DNA of 64,000 nucleotides from the NCBI GenBank assembly GCA_036936605.1, contig JAUPFV010000003.1, forward strand, positions 102,557,278-102,621,277, written 5' to 3'. Made by a program: the position numbers and the translations under genes. This document shows positions 1-12,838 of this stretch, one piece after another; within the stretch, counting starts at the first letter, position 1; each line of letters starts with the position of its first letter. This stretch comes from Limnanthes douglasii subsp. nivea (lineage: Eukaryota > Streptophyta > Magnoliopsida > Brassicales > Limnanthaceae). The notes under the pieces are model-generated. The model was not told the DNA's origin, did no database searches, and was given only the letters and a program-made list of their open reading frames with translations.

Positions 1-429
1 AACAAATGCCTAAAGCTTAGTTGAGAAAACAAGAAAGCCAAACTCTTTTTTGGCTTAATTGAATTCCAAAAGACAGTAGGTGGCACCAATGCCAAAATTT
101 TACCGCTAACGAAAGAGCTTCAAGAAGAAAGAGAGTCATTCTTTGAAGCATAGAGAGATTCCATATTTTCTATTTTATCTTCGATGATTCTTTGGAGATG
201 AACAAAACGAGTCATACTGAGAAAAGCCATTAAGAGAGAGAGAGGAGATTTTCAAAAGAAGAGATTTGTCTTTCAGCTAGAATTAAATGAGGTAATTCAT
301 CAGCTTACTTATAGTTATGGAAATTTTTGTAAGTCGTCTCTGTCTACCTAGGATTTCCAGTATAATAATAGCTCTGAGGCTATTACGAGAATTTTTATTA
401 ATCCATTAGCTATTACATTTTGTTCTCGA
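1..429. other. Unassigned sequence at window edge
   Basis: The plus strand can be read for long stretches with only a few stops (for example around 21-150 and 230-420). I recognise no domain in it. The adjoining minus-strand LINE-A reverse transcriptase can be followed down to about 430 and then fades. This stretch is therefore either a diverged LINE tail or an unrelated fragment. Confidence 0.3.
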
Positions 430-1990
430 TCTATGTGGATGATAGTCATTGTATGAGTGATTAAAGCCCTGCAACAATATTTTTCTCATTATTGATTTTT
501 TAGCATGATCTCTTTTGATAATGGTTGAGAAAGTTATTTAGCTTGTTGATGGAGGCTGAAGATCCATTGTACAAAATTATAAAGTCATTTGCAAAAGCCA
601 GACAATGTATGTGCTAGTTCCCTATACTCTTGTATCTTGTTGATGGATCCTGACTAGCTATGTATTTAATGGCTATGATCAAGTATTCTTCAGCTATAAT
701 AAACAGATTTGGAGAGAGTGGGTTTCTTTGACTTAACCTTTTAGTGAACTTGAAGAAGCCTTTCAATTCCTCATTGACTATGATAGATGAATATATAATC
801 TTGATATTCTTGAGAATTTGTCCCAAGAACTTACTTTCAAACGCAGATGCAGATAGAATCCTCAAGATAAACTTATGAGAAATTTTATTGAAATCTGTAA
901 GCATGCCCAATTTCAGTAAAGCACCACTCCCTCTGGTCTTATAATTTAGATCATAGCAGAGCTCTTGAGTAATTATGATATTCTCATGAATACTCATCTT
1001 TTTTTAACAAAATCCCCTTGCTCTTCAGAGATGATTTTTGGTAGAAGAGAAGCCAACCTAATGTTGATCACTTTAACTTTGTCAAGAAGAATTTTGTCAT
1101 ATGCATATTTTGAGTTTTGATAGTTGTTTTTCTTTAAAATTTATTTCATCTTCAATCTGCTTTAAGGAATAAAAAACATTCCCAACAATATCTTTATTCC
1201 ACCTTTTGAGTCCAGTTTTCGGTCTTTTAAGCTTACACCAGAATATGTGAATTGGACTGCTAATCATCTCATATGCCAACTTCTTTTAAAGCATGCGTAA
1301 GAAATTCTTGTTGGCATAAAGTGATAAGCTAATAGGAGAGTGATCAGGGTAAGTCGTGGAAATATTTTTGATTGTTTTATTGTCAAAGTAGTTCATCCAG
1401 GTTGTGGTGTATAAAATTAGATCTAGTTTTTTCCATTATCTTCAATTAATCCACGTGAACTTAAAGCCTGAAAATCCTGCATCAGTCAAGTGACAATCAA
1501 GAAAAATGTTATTAAATTTGTCTATGCTTCTAAGGTATGTAGTTGAGCAAGATAATTTCTCATTAAGATTAAGGATTGCATTAAAATCCCCAACAATCAT
1601 CCATTTTTTAGATTCATCTTCCACTTCTCTAATGATGTCCTATAGCTTAATTTTCAAATCTCTTTTGCATTTGCTATAGACTACTGTGACTCTAAAGTCT
1701 TTCTCTAGAGATTGATTCTTAACATTAAGATGCATCATCTGCTCCTCATTGGCTGTTATGTCAATAATTAATTCATATGTACACATCACCTATATCTTAT
1801 TTTTGATATTCTCAGTTGACCAAAGGTAGCCTAACTTCTTAGAGATGGATTCCAAATGGTTTTGAGATATCAATGGCTCTTGCAAAGCCATAAAATTTTC
1901 CTTTTCAAATCTCATGAGATATTTTAATCTTCTTAAAGTATCTTTATTACCAAGCCCTCTGACATTCAAATTTAAGATCGAAATAGTCAT
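430..1990 (-). pseudogene. LINE-A ORF2 remnant: endonuclease and reverse transcriptase
   Basis: The start near 1990 reads MTISILNLNVRGLG, the usual N-terminus of the endonuclease domain in plant LINEs (compare MIKITNWNTRGLN in LINE-B). The endonuclease core GDFNAILN lies near 1590. Reverse transcriptase follows: the block around 997-614 contains the IHENIIIT and LTDFNKISHKF motifs, the latter where LINE-B has LDMSKAFDKLSH. The catalytic box near 570 reads LAFANDFIIL, so the usual FADD is FAND and one catalytic aspartate is lost. Numerous stops and frameshifts make it nonfunctional. Confidence 0.8.
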
Positions 1991-2089
1991 TCAGATGATC
2001 TATAAAAAGGTTTAGTAGTTCCTTTCATCTACATTATTTTGGAGGATAGATGGCCTTTGGTATTCCATCCTTTAGGTCTTTTTGATGTT

Positions 2090-3445
2090 TTCCCTTCAAC
2101 TTGTTAAACTATCTCCCATTATCAGGCTTCTTAGGTCTAGGAGTACATGGAGACTTCCTATGCTGTCTTTGATTAGAGAGTTTCCTTCTTCGACAGCAAA
2201 GTTAGTTTCTCTATTCAATATAAAGAGGCCTTCATTGTGTATGGTTTGCAAGGCTTCAAAAATATCAAAATTATTCACTAAGATTGGGCCAATTCCTGAG
2301 CTATTATTGTTGTTAATGTTTTTGTGAGTCAGAGTATTTGTTCTATTCTTTTCTACTCTTGATGGTAGATTTTCATTTCTAATATTCTTGTTTTGATCTT
2401 TGCCACTGGAAGATCCAATGTAGCCTAAAGTATGATCAATGGATATTGGTTAAACAACAATGGAGTTTTTTCTGGAAGGTAAGATCTTTGGAGTTGGAGT
2501 AGATTCAGCGACATTAGAAGTATCATAAGTTGTATTGTTTGTGATTATGTGATTGTGTTACTTTTGAGTCATTTTTTTATAATAAATTTGAGTCATGTCC
2601 CAAGTGATATCACTTGTGACAATAGGAAAGAAAGGGGCTGTAAACAATTTCTAGCAAGAACCCTTCTTCATCTCCAAGGCTAATCTAAATATTTCTTCTT
2701 AGTTCTTTCGAAAGATCTATTTCCAACCATATCTTACAACAGTTGAACCTTGTCCTATTTCTAGGAGGAACCCAAATAGATAAATGAGAACCCAATGCTT
2801 TAAAATTTTCTATGATTTTTTCTTCATTGAAGATATAGCCAGGAAGATTAGGTAGGTTAATCCAAACTGGAGAGATATGACTTTTATAGTTTGGATTGAA
2901 AAATGGAGTCCATTTTAGAATCCTCATTGTCTTAGACTTAACTGTCCAGACATTTCTCTTTCAAATTTTCTTGATATCTTCTTTCTAATTAAATTCAATA
3001 AAGATATGTCGACAGTCCCATTGAGAGATACTGTATTCACTTGAGAATTCAAAACTGTCCAGGAACTTCTTTATGGTTTCCAAACCGGCTTACATGCAAT
3101 AAACTTTCCAATTAAGGTTTTTCTATCAATCAGTTCTAATTTTTCTGTATCTCTTACTTCAAATTTGATTGCGGTGTGGGCTTTTTTCTTATGGATTGAA
3201 ATATTTTCATGGTTGACTGTCTATTCGTTGGACTTAAACAAAACAACGAAGGATATTTGTACTGGAATTGCATACTAGTTTGGAGTAAGAATTGATATTT
3301 TGAGGATTGCTCGTATGTGGGATTGATTCACATGTTTGCAATGTTCTCCATATTCAACGATGGTTGATTCTTATCTTTAGTTGGTTGAAGATTCATATAC
3401 TTCTATAGTTTCAGAATTCAGGGGAGGAAAGTCAGGAAGATCCAT
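2090..3445 (-). pseudogene. LINE-A ORF1 remnant: DUF4283 and zinc knuckle
   Basis: A probable start at 3445 reads MDLPDFPPLNSET. The DUF4283-type block lies at 2685-2927 (PVWINLPNLPGYIFNEE, then WLEIDLSKELRR), matching LINE-B ORF1 (LVWIRLERIPEFMYNKM, EIDVSRRLKYR). Near 2620-2580 a zinc knuckle reads C-H-K-stop-Y-H-L-G-H-D, with the second cysteine codon changed to TGA. The polar C-terminal region continues to about 2090. ORF1 of such LINEs encodes a nucleic-acid-binding chaperone that packages the element RNA. Confidence 0.75.
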
Positions 3446-3599
3446 TTTTTTCTAGAGGATATTTTGAAGATTGTGGTGATAATAATTCGCCTTCTTCTGT
3501 AAAATTATCAGAAACTATAACAAAATCTCGATATAGAATCCATCTGACTATCGATTAAAGCTTGAAGAGAGTCAAATCAAAACCCTATTTCTTAAACGA

Positions 3600-5250
3600 A
3601 ATAGACTATTTTTTATTCTTTATTAAAAGAGTGTATATATTATTAATTATTTAAATTATAAATTAAATTATTATTAAAAAATAACTATAATCCTTCTATT
3701 AATGGAAAGTACATTTAGTATTTATACTTTTAAAACTATCTCCTCTTAAAATAAATTCTACCACCATAATTTTCCTCATCCGGTCTGAATCTACACTGAA
3801 CCAGGTACGAAACTAAAAATTACGACCTGTATACGAGTCGGGCCGAGTATGATTTTTAGTTTTTCTGACCCGACCCGGCCGAGAATATATACTATATATA
3901 AAATTAAAAATAATATTAACATATTAAAAAATTACTAATTACTAAAAAACTTGTTTCCAATAATATATAAATTTTGTAATTCCAATTATTACTAATTAAA
4001 TTCTTCCACTAAATTTTATTTTCAGTAATATATTTACTAATTAGATTCTCCCACTAAATTTAATCAATAATATTTAAATTCTTATAGCTATTAATTTATT
4101 TTAATATAAATTTATCACTAGTCATTATTTAATCTAGCATTATGTTATTTGATAAGTTTGTCAACAAAAATAATGCTACATTTAATATCGACATTTGATT
4201 TTATTTTTTAATGATTTTTTACAATGAATAGGAAGATGAAAATATTGTGATAATTTATGATACTATTAGAAACTAGAAGAACTTTCAAAAATATTTATGT
4301 TTATTTTAATGTTTTATTTCATATTATTTTAAGACATGTTTTAGACTGCTTGTTTGATAAAGATTTATATTTTTTTATTTGACTAACATTTAATGGTTTA
4401 TTTAAGTATATTTTTTTGGTTTAAAAAGTTTACATCTTAATTTTAGTATAAATTAAAAAATAAAATTTAGTTTGAGATGCGTTCCAATCCGGTACGAACC
4501 AAAAAAATCCAAATAGTAAAAATAATGTTTGTGGGCCGGATCGGGCTGACCCGCGGACACATGCAGGTCGTGCTCGAGCTCAAAAATATTAAACTTATAG
4601 CGGCTCAGACCGGTTTACTGTTCAAGTAAAAAACTTATGTTAGTTTTTTAAGTATTTTACCTATCTACCCTTTTAACCAAAATAAAAAAGATAAGTAGTT
4701 TTAATTTTTGGGTGAAGTAGGCTCTTGAATTCTTCAAACACGAACTCAACAAAAAAACATTTTATTTATATACTAAATTCAAGTTTTGAATCCAAAATCC
4801 TTAATAAAATCGCTGCAAAAAAATAATCATATTTTCCTAACAAAAACCATCTACTTTATACCTTAACAAAAAACCCAAAACAAATGGAGAGCTCGAACTT
4901 TATTGATGAAATTTGACCAAGATCTACTTATAATTGGTTTATAAGTCGATAAAATTTAGTTTTAACGAGCTTAAGTGTTTTACTAACTTTTAATGTCATG
5001 TAATGGATAATTGAGTAAACATAACCAACATGAATGATTTATAAAAAACCTTTAAATACCATAGTGTGCAAATAAAAAACCAAACCATACACGGTACAAT
5101 ACAAAACATAAAAAAATAAAATTAATCGTAAAATAAAAAACATAGTCTGAAATAGAAACAAAGTCATTAAGCAATCATAACCAAAATAAATCCTAAAATA
5201 AGAAAAGTGAGCCAAGGAGAAGTAAGTTACACCACTTGTTTCTTGAAGAG
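3600..5250. repeat. Dispersed repeat, copy 1 of 3
   Basis: Blocks at 3640-3780 and 4630-5250 recur in the same order at 56440-58260 and at 58900-59050 plus 62690-63980. A good anchor is the start of a short tract reading ATGGAGAGCTC near 4883, 57555 and (as ATGAAGAGCTC) 63226. Another is the stretch with ACATAACCAACATGAATGA near 5017 and 63780. The PMD-type gene remnant at 5260-7080 follows directly, so the repeat is probably the 3' flank of that transposon. There are no protein-coding signs. Confidence 0.8.
3780..4625. other. Insertion with GC-rich ends inside the dispersed repeat
   Basis: This part is absent from the other two copies of the dispersed repeat. It starts and ends with GC-rich blocks in an otherwise AT-rich interval: ACGAGTCGGGCCGAG and GACCCGACCCGGCCGAG near 3835-3885, and GTGGGCCGGATCGGGCTGAC near 4540. 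Blocks like these are common at the ends of non-autonomous hAT-like plant elements. I could not define clean terminal inverted repeats or an 8-bp target duplication, so the class is a guess. Confidence 0.35.
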
Positions 5251-5259
5251 TCTCAAACA

Positions 5260-7080
5260 AACTAAATCATCTCTTGTTTGAATAGTGTTGATCTTACAAA
5301 CAGTCTCAAGTAGTCTATCATCACCAGGATGTACATGTGGAGTGATGAAGTACCATCCATATCGAGCAATGTAGTCATCGTACTTACTCGTCTTCGACCT
5401 CTCCTATGAGGAAATATGAACTGTCAAGTGATCGTCGGTAAGTAAATGATCACACCAATCTTGCCAAACTGTCCCATACCAAAGGTAATATAAGAGATCT
5501 TCATTCTTATATGAAGGTTTTAGTAACATAGGAGGTGTTGGTGCATCATGTATGTGTCTAACCTATTGCATCACTCTATCGGACATATAACCTTCAACCA
5601 TGCTCACCGTTGTAGATAGTCAAGTATATGACTATCTTGCACGAGAAACTGAGCTCTCATATGTTTATACGGATTGAAGAAGACCTATAAAACAAAAACA
5701 ACATAATATGTTACAATCAAATATAAATTTAAACATTCTAGATATTCTCAAACTTAGAATAAATATAAGTCTGTGGACTTACATCACTCTCCTTTAGATC
5801 ACTAAGAACGACACGGATGCTATATTTGGATCGCACATTAGTGCCCACTAATCTTTTTTGAAACAAACTAACAATCTTCGGGCTCCAAAGGATGTAAGAT
5901 AGATTGTAAGGAGCTTTTAAAGATGGAAAGTGATTGTATATCTAACAAATAACATGGCCACAAAAGCGTATAGGTTATGCTTTGGAGATTTTGAAACATC
6001 CCACTGAGCACGATAAAGGAAATCCAAAGCACTAACCCCCTAAGCTATAAACCACAACCTAGCTTTCGTGTTCTCCAAACCGCAGTGATAGTGAGCTTGC
6101 ACATTATTCTGACGGGTATCCGTGAATATAGTATACCCAGAGAAAAAACCGAAAGTATGCGCATGGTACCTGACGGATAGTCTCTATGTCAATCAAATAA
6201 AAATATAGGTCCTTAGAAAATATTTCCTTAATACATTGTATTTGAAACCCCAGTCCTCAGATAGACTCAAACTCAGAATAAACCTCATCAACCTTATGTT
6301 CTAGCAACTTGGCATAGTCGGTATATGTTTCATATCTTATAGTCTTATTAACCAATCTAGTATTCTACCAACAACCGAGAGACTTGTAATAACGTGAGTG
6401 TCATCCCCCCAAAGCTGAACTAAAATATGTTGGTCTCTTGGTGCTAAAGTTCAACAAAAACCTCGACCAACACTAATTGAGTATAATACTGAGGAAGATG
6501 AGCTATGAGGGGTCCAGAACGATTACATGCGTTATAACTAGCTATTTCAGGTTGCACTGTCAAGTCTCACATACGCAACACATTGTAACGTGTCAGATGA
6601 CGAAACTATGAGACTATACATGGAAATATTTAATAAGAAAATAATACTTATTAAGAAATATATATTATAAGTAAAACATTTAATTTAATATTTATAAACT
6701 TACATTCCTATGAGAGTGTTGAAAGCCTCGTGCTCTTTGTAGTTAGTTAATAGTGGAATTTTATTCCACTCTAATAAAGCAAACTACCTCATTTGTTCTG
6801 TTCTCCGAGTCGCAATGTTGTTCTCCTCCTCAAGTAATTCGTGATTTGTATCACCACTATCGACACTACTGGAAATGCATATCAGACTGAGGTGCACAAT
6901 AAGTTGATGATGGTGGTGATGTGCTGATGGTAATGAAAGAACAACAACCGATGATGGTGCATGATAATCTACTACACCTAGTGGAACATGTCTAAATAAT
7001 CCACTTCTCGTAACAATATCCACTACTTTGTCAATATTTTTACCATCATGCCCCGAACCTTTATTAATGCGACACAATTA
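5260..7080 (-). pseudogene. PMD (plant mobile domain) transposon gene remnant, copy A
   Basis: Minus-strand segments resemble plant mobile domain proteins, the MAIN-like/PP7-long-form family found in Mutator-like and retroelement contexts. Near 6100-5950 there is ALDFLYRAQWDVSKSPKHN. Near 5580-5530 there is YMSDRVMQ-stop-VRHIHDAPTPP, compare the family pattern RVLRQFG..Q.IPP. At 5475-5330 there is WQDWCDHLLTDDHL, then YDDYIARYGWYFITP. An upstream exon (7077 to about 6715) ends at a possible GTAAGT donor near 6705. Stops split the domain, so it is not functional. Copy B at 51485-53230 matches this gene's 5' half and promoter side. Confidence 0.6.
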
Positions 7081-7798
7081 TCATTTGATGTGCTTTAATT
7101 ACTCAATTTTCTCATTTTCTTTTTCAAAGGACTTCACAAGGAAAATTTACTTTCTGTAACGCTCATTTCTAAATCTCTAACAATGGCGAGGGTGGTCATT
7201 CCGTGCACGGGACAACCCGAGTCAACAAATAATAAAAGTTAGATAAAAAATAACTAAAATAGGCACGAAAAATAACTATTTTTAACTAAATTATACAACA
7301 AACAAGTATAAATAACTAAATAAAAATAATTAATAGGTAAGAATACAAAAAATCCAAAGGGCTTCAGTTATGCACTATAGATGCACCGACTATGCACCTA
7401 TGGTGCACGGTGTTTTGCACCATTCGTGTAGGCATGACACACCTATGGTGTTGTATTTGGGCACCATCGGTATGTCGTCATGATTTCAGCAAGGAAAAGG
7501 TCCCCATATACTATTTAAACAACCCCAAGAATATCAAATTAAACCTAACAAAACCATAAATTCATAAATAACAATATTATTTCGAATATTAGAAGGTGAG
7601 TTTTTTTTTGTCTTTTTTAGTTAGTTTATTACTTTAAATATATTTTTTAATAATTTTTTGGGTAAAATTAAATAAAATATTGTGTATTTTGTTTTCGAAT
7701 ATGAATAATATGTAGAAAAAATAACTTCTATAGATTTTTTCTATAAATAATTTAAAATATTTATTCAAGAAACAAAAATGGATGTTATAAGAAAAACA

Positions 7799-7838
<40 letters not shown>

Positions 7839-8079
7839 TAATAAGGGTATTTGTTTTTATCCTAAATGGATTAGATAGATTACTATTAGATGAATTTATA
7901 AATAGATGAAAGTAAATCATATTTAGATAAAAATAACTTGACCTAACTTAAAGCCTACTATTCATCATACGCCTGAAAGATAATGAATATTTATTGGATC
8001 ATTCAGCATACTATGCGTATTTTCAAATAGTCCCAATCTTTTCATCCCAAGAAGGAATCTCTCATAATACCTATTTGAG
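7081..8079. other. Non-coding 5' flank of PMD copy A, then AT-rich spacer
   Basis: 7090-7480 is clearly homologous to 52740-53230 upstream of PMD copy B, so it is transposon 5' flank. At 7374-7470 it holds several copies of a motif related to CACCATAGGTGCA in both orientations. 7500-8079 is AT-rich with an (AT)n tract at 7803-7836. I see no gene in it. Confidence 0.6.
7803..7836. repeat. (AT)n microsatellite
   Basis: An uninterrupted AT dinucleotide run of about 17 units. Confidence 0.95.
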
Positions 8080-9723
8080 TCGTGTTCCTTACATATAGAA
8101 CGAGAATACCATCAACACTTTGGAAAAGGCTATAGGTAACCCTTGGTTATTTGGGTTCCTATTAAAACCAGGCTATGTTCAATTGTTGTAAAGGTTGGAT
8201 AGAGCTAGACATATCCCAAACTTTAAAGAATAAAGTATGGATCAACTTTGCCTTAAAGAAAGCTTTGTACTCGATTGAGACATGCTTACTTCTATCAGCT
8301 ACCAAATTATGTGGATTCACCAAACACTTCCACACCCCTCCCAAACTTTATCAGATTTTAAGTCTACCATTTTCACCTTTTTAATTAAATTAAGAAAATA
8401 GAGCTTTCAAAATGTTCATGAACAATAAAATAAAAAGATCCAAACTCATACCATCCAAAAACCTTAATACTACCAAAACTACTCAATTCAAAGGGCATGC
8501 GAGACCAAATACTGGCTACTTCAAATGACAATAAAAGTATTATACTAGAATACAAGAGGTATATGCAATAAGGGCACAATAAAAAGGCTTAAATTAATCA
8601 TCAAATCAGAAAGCATTGTCGTTTTTGCTACCATGAACCTATGATAGTTGAAGCTCATCTATCAAAGACTACTAGAAAGCTTGGTTTCTCTAATAAAATT
8701 TATAATATTTCTAAAATGATTTGGCTCTTTTGGAATAAAGATTTCACAATAGACAATTCAGCCAATCATGACCAACTTATTCGCCTAAAGGTTAAACACT
8801 CTATTTTATATAAGAAATTTTTGGTCTTTATTATATATGTTAAGTTCTCAAGAGTTCAAATGATAGACATATAGGATACCTTAACAAGTGTGGCTGATCA
8901 TAATATGGAGTAGCTAGTGATGGGAGATTTCAATGTCATCACTAACTCCACTGAGCAACTATCTTGCTCCTCCCTTTGCTTGAGGAACATAAGTGATATA
9001 AACAACATTATTAATGAATCACAACTAACAGATGTTGGATTATCAGGCACAAAATATACATGAACTAACTCTCGCAAACGAAAGATATTGGACGGAGTTT
9101 TATACAACAATGCATGATCCAACTTCTTTGAAAACACTTTATCAAGCATATGGCCAAAACAATATTTGACCATAGCCTTTAAGGTATGAACATCTCTAAC
9201 TCTACCAACAAGGTTAGATTTTCATTCAAATTCCAAAACATGTGGCTCATATACTCATATTTCTTAAACACAATGAAAGTAAGCCGGAATGAGAACATAT
9301 ATACGCCCTGCTTTTCAAGTATTTTGGTAGAATTTAAAAAGATCAAAGTTAGGCTCAAGTCTTGAAACACAAAGGAATGTGGAAACATCTTTAACACCAT
9401 TTACCAATTGGAAGAAAAAGTAAAATTTTATGAAAATATTTTTGACGAAACCAAGACAATAGAGGATAAAATCAAGCTTACAAAATCTCAAGGTTATCAT
9501 CTTCAACCTTTGGCAAGGGATGAAGCATTTTGGGAGAATAAATGTAATATCATATAGATCAATGAAAATGATAAAAATACTGTAGAATTTCATAGTTATA
9601 TAAAGAAGAAAAGAAGTAAGAGTATAATTCTAAAATCTATGAAGATAACAAATAGATCAAGGATCCTCAAGATCTGGGTACGTCTGTTGTAAACTACTTT
9701 AAGACTATATTAACGAGAACTTT
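8080..9723 (+). pseudogene. LINE-C, left part: ORF1 tail, endonuclease, start of RT
   Basis: 8175-8330 reads FNCCKGWIELDISQTLKNK, matching LINE-A ORF1 (FNCCKIWLEIDLSKELRRN), so this is the DUF4283 region. From 8641 an endonuclease-type reading follows, with LVMGDFNVITNSTEQLSCSS at about 8912-8970 and QLTDVGLSGTKYT at about 9027-9064. Before 9723 the linker ahead of RT reads SVVNYFKTILTR. Many stops and frame changes make it a pseudogene. The sequence stops at the Tat-1 target duplication and resumes at 19704. Confidence 0.8.
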
Positions 9724-9728
9724 ATACC

Positions 9729-10149
9729 ATATGATCCTAGTTATTTCTTAGTAATATTTTATGTCCTGAATATGTTTGTATGGGGATATTCGTCACATTT
9801 ATATTCATATGCTAATATTCTGTAGAGAAAGAAACGGAATTAGTAGAGAGAGAAAGAGACAAAAGACATAAATGAAATAATAATTGACTAATCATTGAAC
9901 CATTTCCCCAAAATGGTGTATCCTTTATATAGTACACGTGGTAAGTTCCTAATTTAAATATTTACCCCCTCTTAAGTGGATATTTTTACCCCACTTCTTT
10001 ACTAACTATAAGAACACACACTAGTTATTACATATAACCCTCTTAACTCGCATACTTGTCATGTTTTGTCCTCAATACTTTATTACATTAAATTAATCCT
10101 TATTTATTATATTTAGTTAATATACCACCATATTTTTCTCCACTTATTA
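9729..10149 (-). repeat. Tat-1 3' LTR
   Basis: Pairs with 18977-19698. The shared core includes ATTTCTTAG.AATATTTT at the start and ACCATATTTTTCTCC at the end. On the minus strand a TATATAA box lies at about 9930-9924. The next bases to the right, read on the minus strand, form the purine-rich tract that primes plus-strand DNA synthesis. Confidence 0.85.
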
Positions 10150-11490
10150 GTAGCCCCCAGTCTTTGTGAAAATATCTAAATAATGATTTAACTTATAAAG
10201 GCGGATGTTTCTTCCTCATATGCCTCTTCGGACATTTCTTCATCTGGGACTCCTTGTCGGATTGTTCTTCAACTATTGCTCATTGTTGAATTGTTTTTCT
10301 ATGGCTTTTTTTGAGACGCCCTCTTTATCTGATCTCCTCATATTATTCCTCTCTTAGCTTCCCACCGGATAATTCTTCTTTTGATTCTTTTTCAAACTCA
10401 AGAGTTCATTATTGGAGATGGCGACCTCATGTTTATTCGTTACTTAAATTAGGTTGCGTGTTGGAGTGGATCTTGACAGATGGCATTCATACTGTGGCTT
10501 ATCCATGTGTGAGAAAAGTTTTAGAATGATGCCATTGTCTAACCCCACATGTAAACTGTTTTCTGACATGCATAAGCATGTCTTCCAAAAGGATTTGTAC
10601 CTAATGATAAAGCCTGCCAGAAGTACTTTTCACTTCTCGGTATGTGTGTGTGTCAAATCGTAGGCTCAACAGCTGTTCCAGAAAACTTCTCAGTTTCTCT
10701 AAGTGGTCATTACCTAAGAAAACTCTTCAACTTACTTGTACCTTCACATACCTAGGAAGCCCATACCCCTCATATAATACTTGAATCATCTCATAGTTTT
10801 AAAGTTAGGCACACTATCCATTCTTATAGAGATAAAGTATAAACTTGGTTTAGAGAGAAAAACGAACTATCCCACTAAACACATTCTTTGAACTTTCATG
10901 CCTAGAGAATTCAAAAGACTTGATTGACATGAACTTTGGGATTTTTGCAACATAAGAAAGAGAGCTGAAGAGGTAAGAGTCGTTGGCATCGAAGAAGAAC
11001 CCAAACATTGTACAAGTTCTCCAAACAACTTTTTATGGTAATTGGCCTCCTCTCTAGAAATATTCCAACATAGCATGAACCTCAGGCAACATTATTCCAT
11101 TAGATCCCTCTCTCACTCAGCCCCCTGGTCAAACTTATCTGAAGCGTGATAAGGGTGAACCTTGGTTCTACTAAATATACTCATAAAAACTCTTCGTTCC
11201 TTTTGATGGGCAAAAACATTAGAATCTTGAAGAAACTAAAGGGGATCGACATAAAATAAAGAAATATTTGGGGTCGGTTAAGTGGTCCATAAAAATAAAG
11301 CTTACATCAATTGTTCCAACCTCATAGAGAAATCCACAAGGTACTTCCCGAACAACAACCGAGGTCATACCTCAGAAATAGCCATCAAAATATGTTTGAA
11401 AAAATAAAGTTGTTGGCTCATCCTTACAGTTTATCTGATTGAGGTTCAACCCATCCAGGCCATCCCTACACTAACTCCTCCCATCAGACC
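10150..11490 (+). other. Degenerate 5' part of the Tat-1 antisense gene region
   Basis: In Tat-3 the matching interval holds the N-terminal half of a long opposite-strand gene. Here the plus strand has only short open pieces (for example 10311-10529 and 10454-10663), and I could not align them convincingly to Tat-3 or Tat-2. A block near 10600-10632 (GCCAGAAGTACTT) also occurs near 20163 at the start of the Tat-2 antisense gene. That supports homology but not function. Confidence 0.4.
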
Positions 11491-11491
11491 T

Positions 11492-12838
11492 ATGAATCCG
11501 ATCCAAGAATCTTCTCCTCCTCTTGAATTAGTAGCAACTTCTTCTACTCATCAGGAAGAAACATCTGAGAAGAAAAATAAGAAGAAAAAGAAAGGTACTG
11601 CTGAACTGCTTTCGAATATAAAGGCCATCCTCGGAAACAATCTTCATGGAATGGAAGCCAAGCATCCGCTGACACTTCATAAAATAAAGTACAAATATTT
11701 TCACCCGTTCCAATGAGATTAAGCTCAGGGAACGATAGAAGATTCTAGACTCCATCAAAATCCGATTTCCAGAGGTTGGGGAGACATAATTGTCTGTCAA
11801 AGATCACGAGTTGATAATTTACACTGAGATTCTGAATTGGGGTCTTTGACTACCTCTAGATCATTCCTTATTATATTATTTTCACCTGCTACAACTATGT
11901 TTGACCCAAGAAGACATAATATTAAAGAGAAAGGAAAGAGATCACTTATTGATGAAAATGAAAATGACAACACTATTGCTCCAAGTTTTCTTCCTATCAA
12001 GAAGATAATTTTTGTTGAATCAGATTCTGATGGGGAATGTGTTTCTCATAGAAAACATAATGCTGGTCCAGGGGGAGTGGGGAGTGCGGAAAATGTTTTC
12101 CATTACTCGGTATACTTTGATATTTATGCGAATGAATTTGTTGCTAATAAGATTAATAGTTTATTTCGCGTTGTTTCTCTCGAACGAAAGGCTAATCGGA
12201 AGTACTATTACAAGAATAAGATGATCTAGAAGAGATCCACTGTGAAAATACTAGAAGATGAGCTTGCACATAAAAAGAAAACTTTCGTTGAGTGTCTGAA
12301 GAAGATTAAAGCACTTCAAGCTCAACTGTAAAAGGAGAAAGAAGAATTCGACACTAAACGGGAGAGGTTTGTCACCATAGATACATAGCGAAATATTCTT
12401 GTTGAATGCCTCTTTGAGTCTTGTAATGAAACTAAGAAAAATATTCTTGTTGAAGGCCTCTTTGAGTCTTGTAATGAAACTAAGAAACACTTTGAGAATA
12501 CAGTCAAAGCGATTGAAAGGTTAGATGATGAGAAGCAATCTATTAGAGATAACATCAAGGAGTACAAGAATATCTACCTTGAAGAATACGTTGTTGCTTG
12601 AGTCTCCCGCTTAGAAGAAAGAGATATCAAAATCCAATATGTTGTGATAATAGAGATTCACGAACGTTTTCCCAAATTTAAGTTAGGAAGTTTTTGGGAG
12701 CATGTCATAGAAAGGCATCGTCCAAAGGGGGTTTATTTGGTAGATGAAGACTCAACTAGCAATTCAGACGAATCAAATAGTTCTTCCTCCAGCAGCAGTT
12801 CATCGGGGGGAAGTAGAGATGGTATCCTCTCAAAGTAA
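11492..12838 (+). pseudogene. Tat-1 antisense gene, C-terminal half (basic region, coiled coil, acidic tail)
   Basis: A lysine-rich stretch near 11565-11595 is followed by one reading frame from 11837 to the TAA at 12836-12838, broken by several stops. It contains heptad-rich coiled coil (about 12240-12560). It ends with IHERFPKFKLGSFWEHV and a Ser/Asp/Glu tail, matching the Tat-3 antisense protein end (FHEKFPKRNLGYLWTYV plus acidic tail). The gene runs opposite to gag-pol. Antisense extra ORFs are known in Tat-lineage elements; their role is not established. The stops make this copy inactive. Confidence 0.75.
12391..12486 (+). repeat. Two in-frame 48-bp tandem units in the coiled coil
   Basis: Units 12391-12438 and 12439-12486 differ at one base by eye. 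Each encodes 16 residues (RNILVECLFESCNETK and KNILVEGLFESCNETK), so the duplication preserved the reading frame. Confidence 0.9.

Larger units (their letters stand above)
430..3560 (-). mobile_element. LINE-A, degenerate plant L1-type retrotransposon
   Basis: Read on the minus strand, the order is ORF1 (DUF4283-like RNA-binding domain plus zinc knuckle), then an apurinic-type endonuclease, then reverse transcriptase. This is the standard layout of plant L1 LINEs. All parts are broken by stops and frame changes. No poly(A) tail or target duplication is visible, and the RT C-terminal part is missing or unrecognisable at the window edge. LINE-B at 32840-37960 is a better-preserved relative that guides the domain calls. 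Confidence 0.85.

Noticed and set aside
5039..5260. Minus-strand hydrophobic 73-residue frame
   Set aside because: The same DNA is present in other dispersed-repeat copies without the frame being kept, so it is not coding.
8385..9593. Several minus-strand frames with membrane-like composition
   Set aside because: They are antisense to the LINE-C endonuclease reading, which has family motifs on the plus strand.
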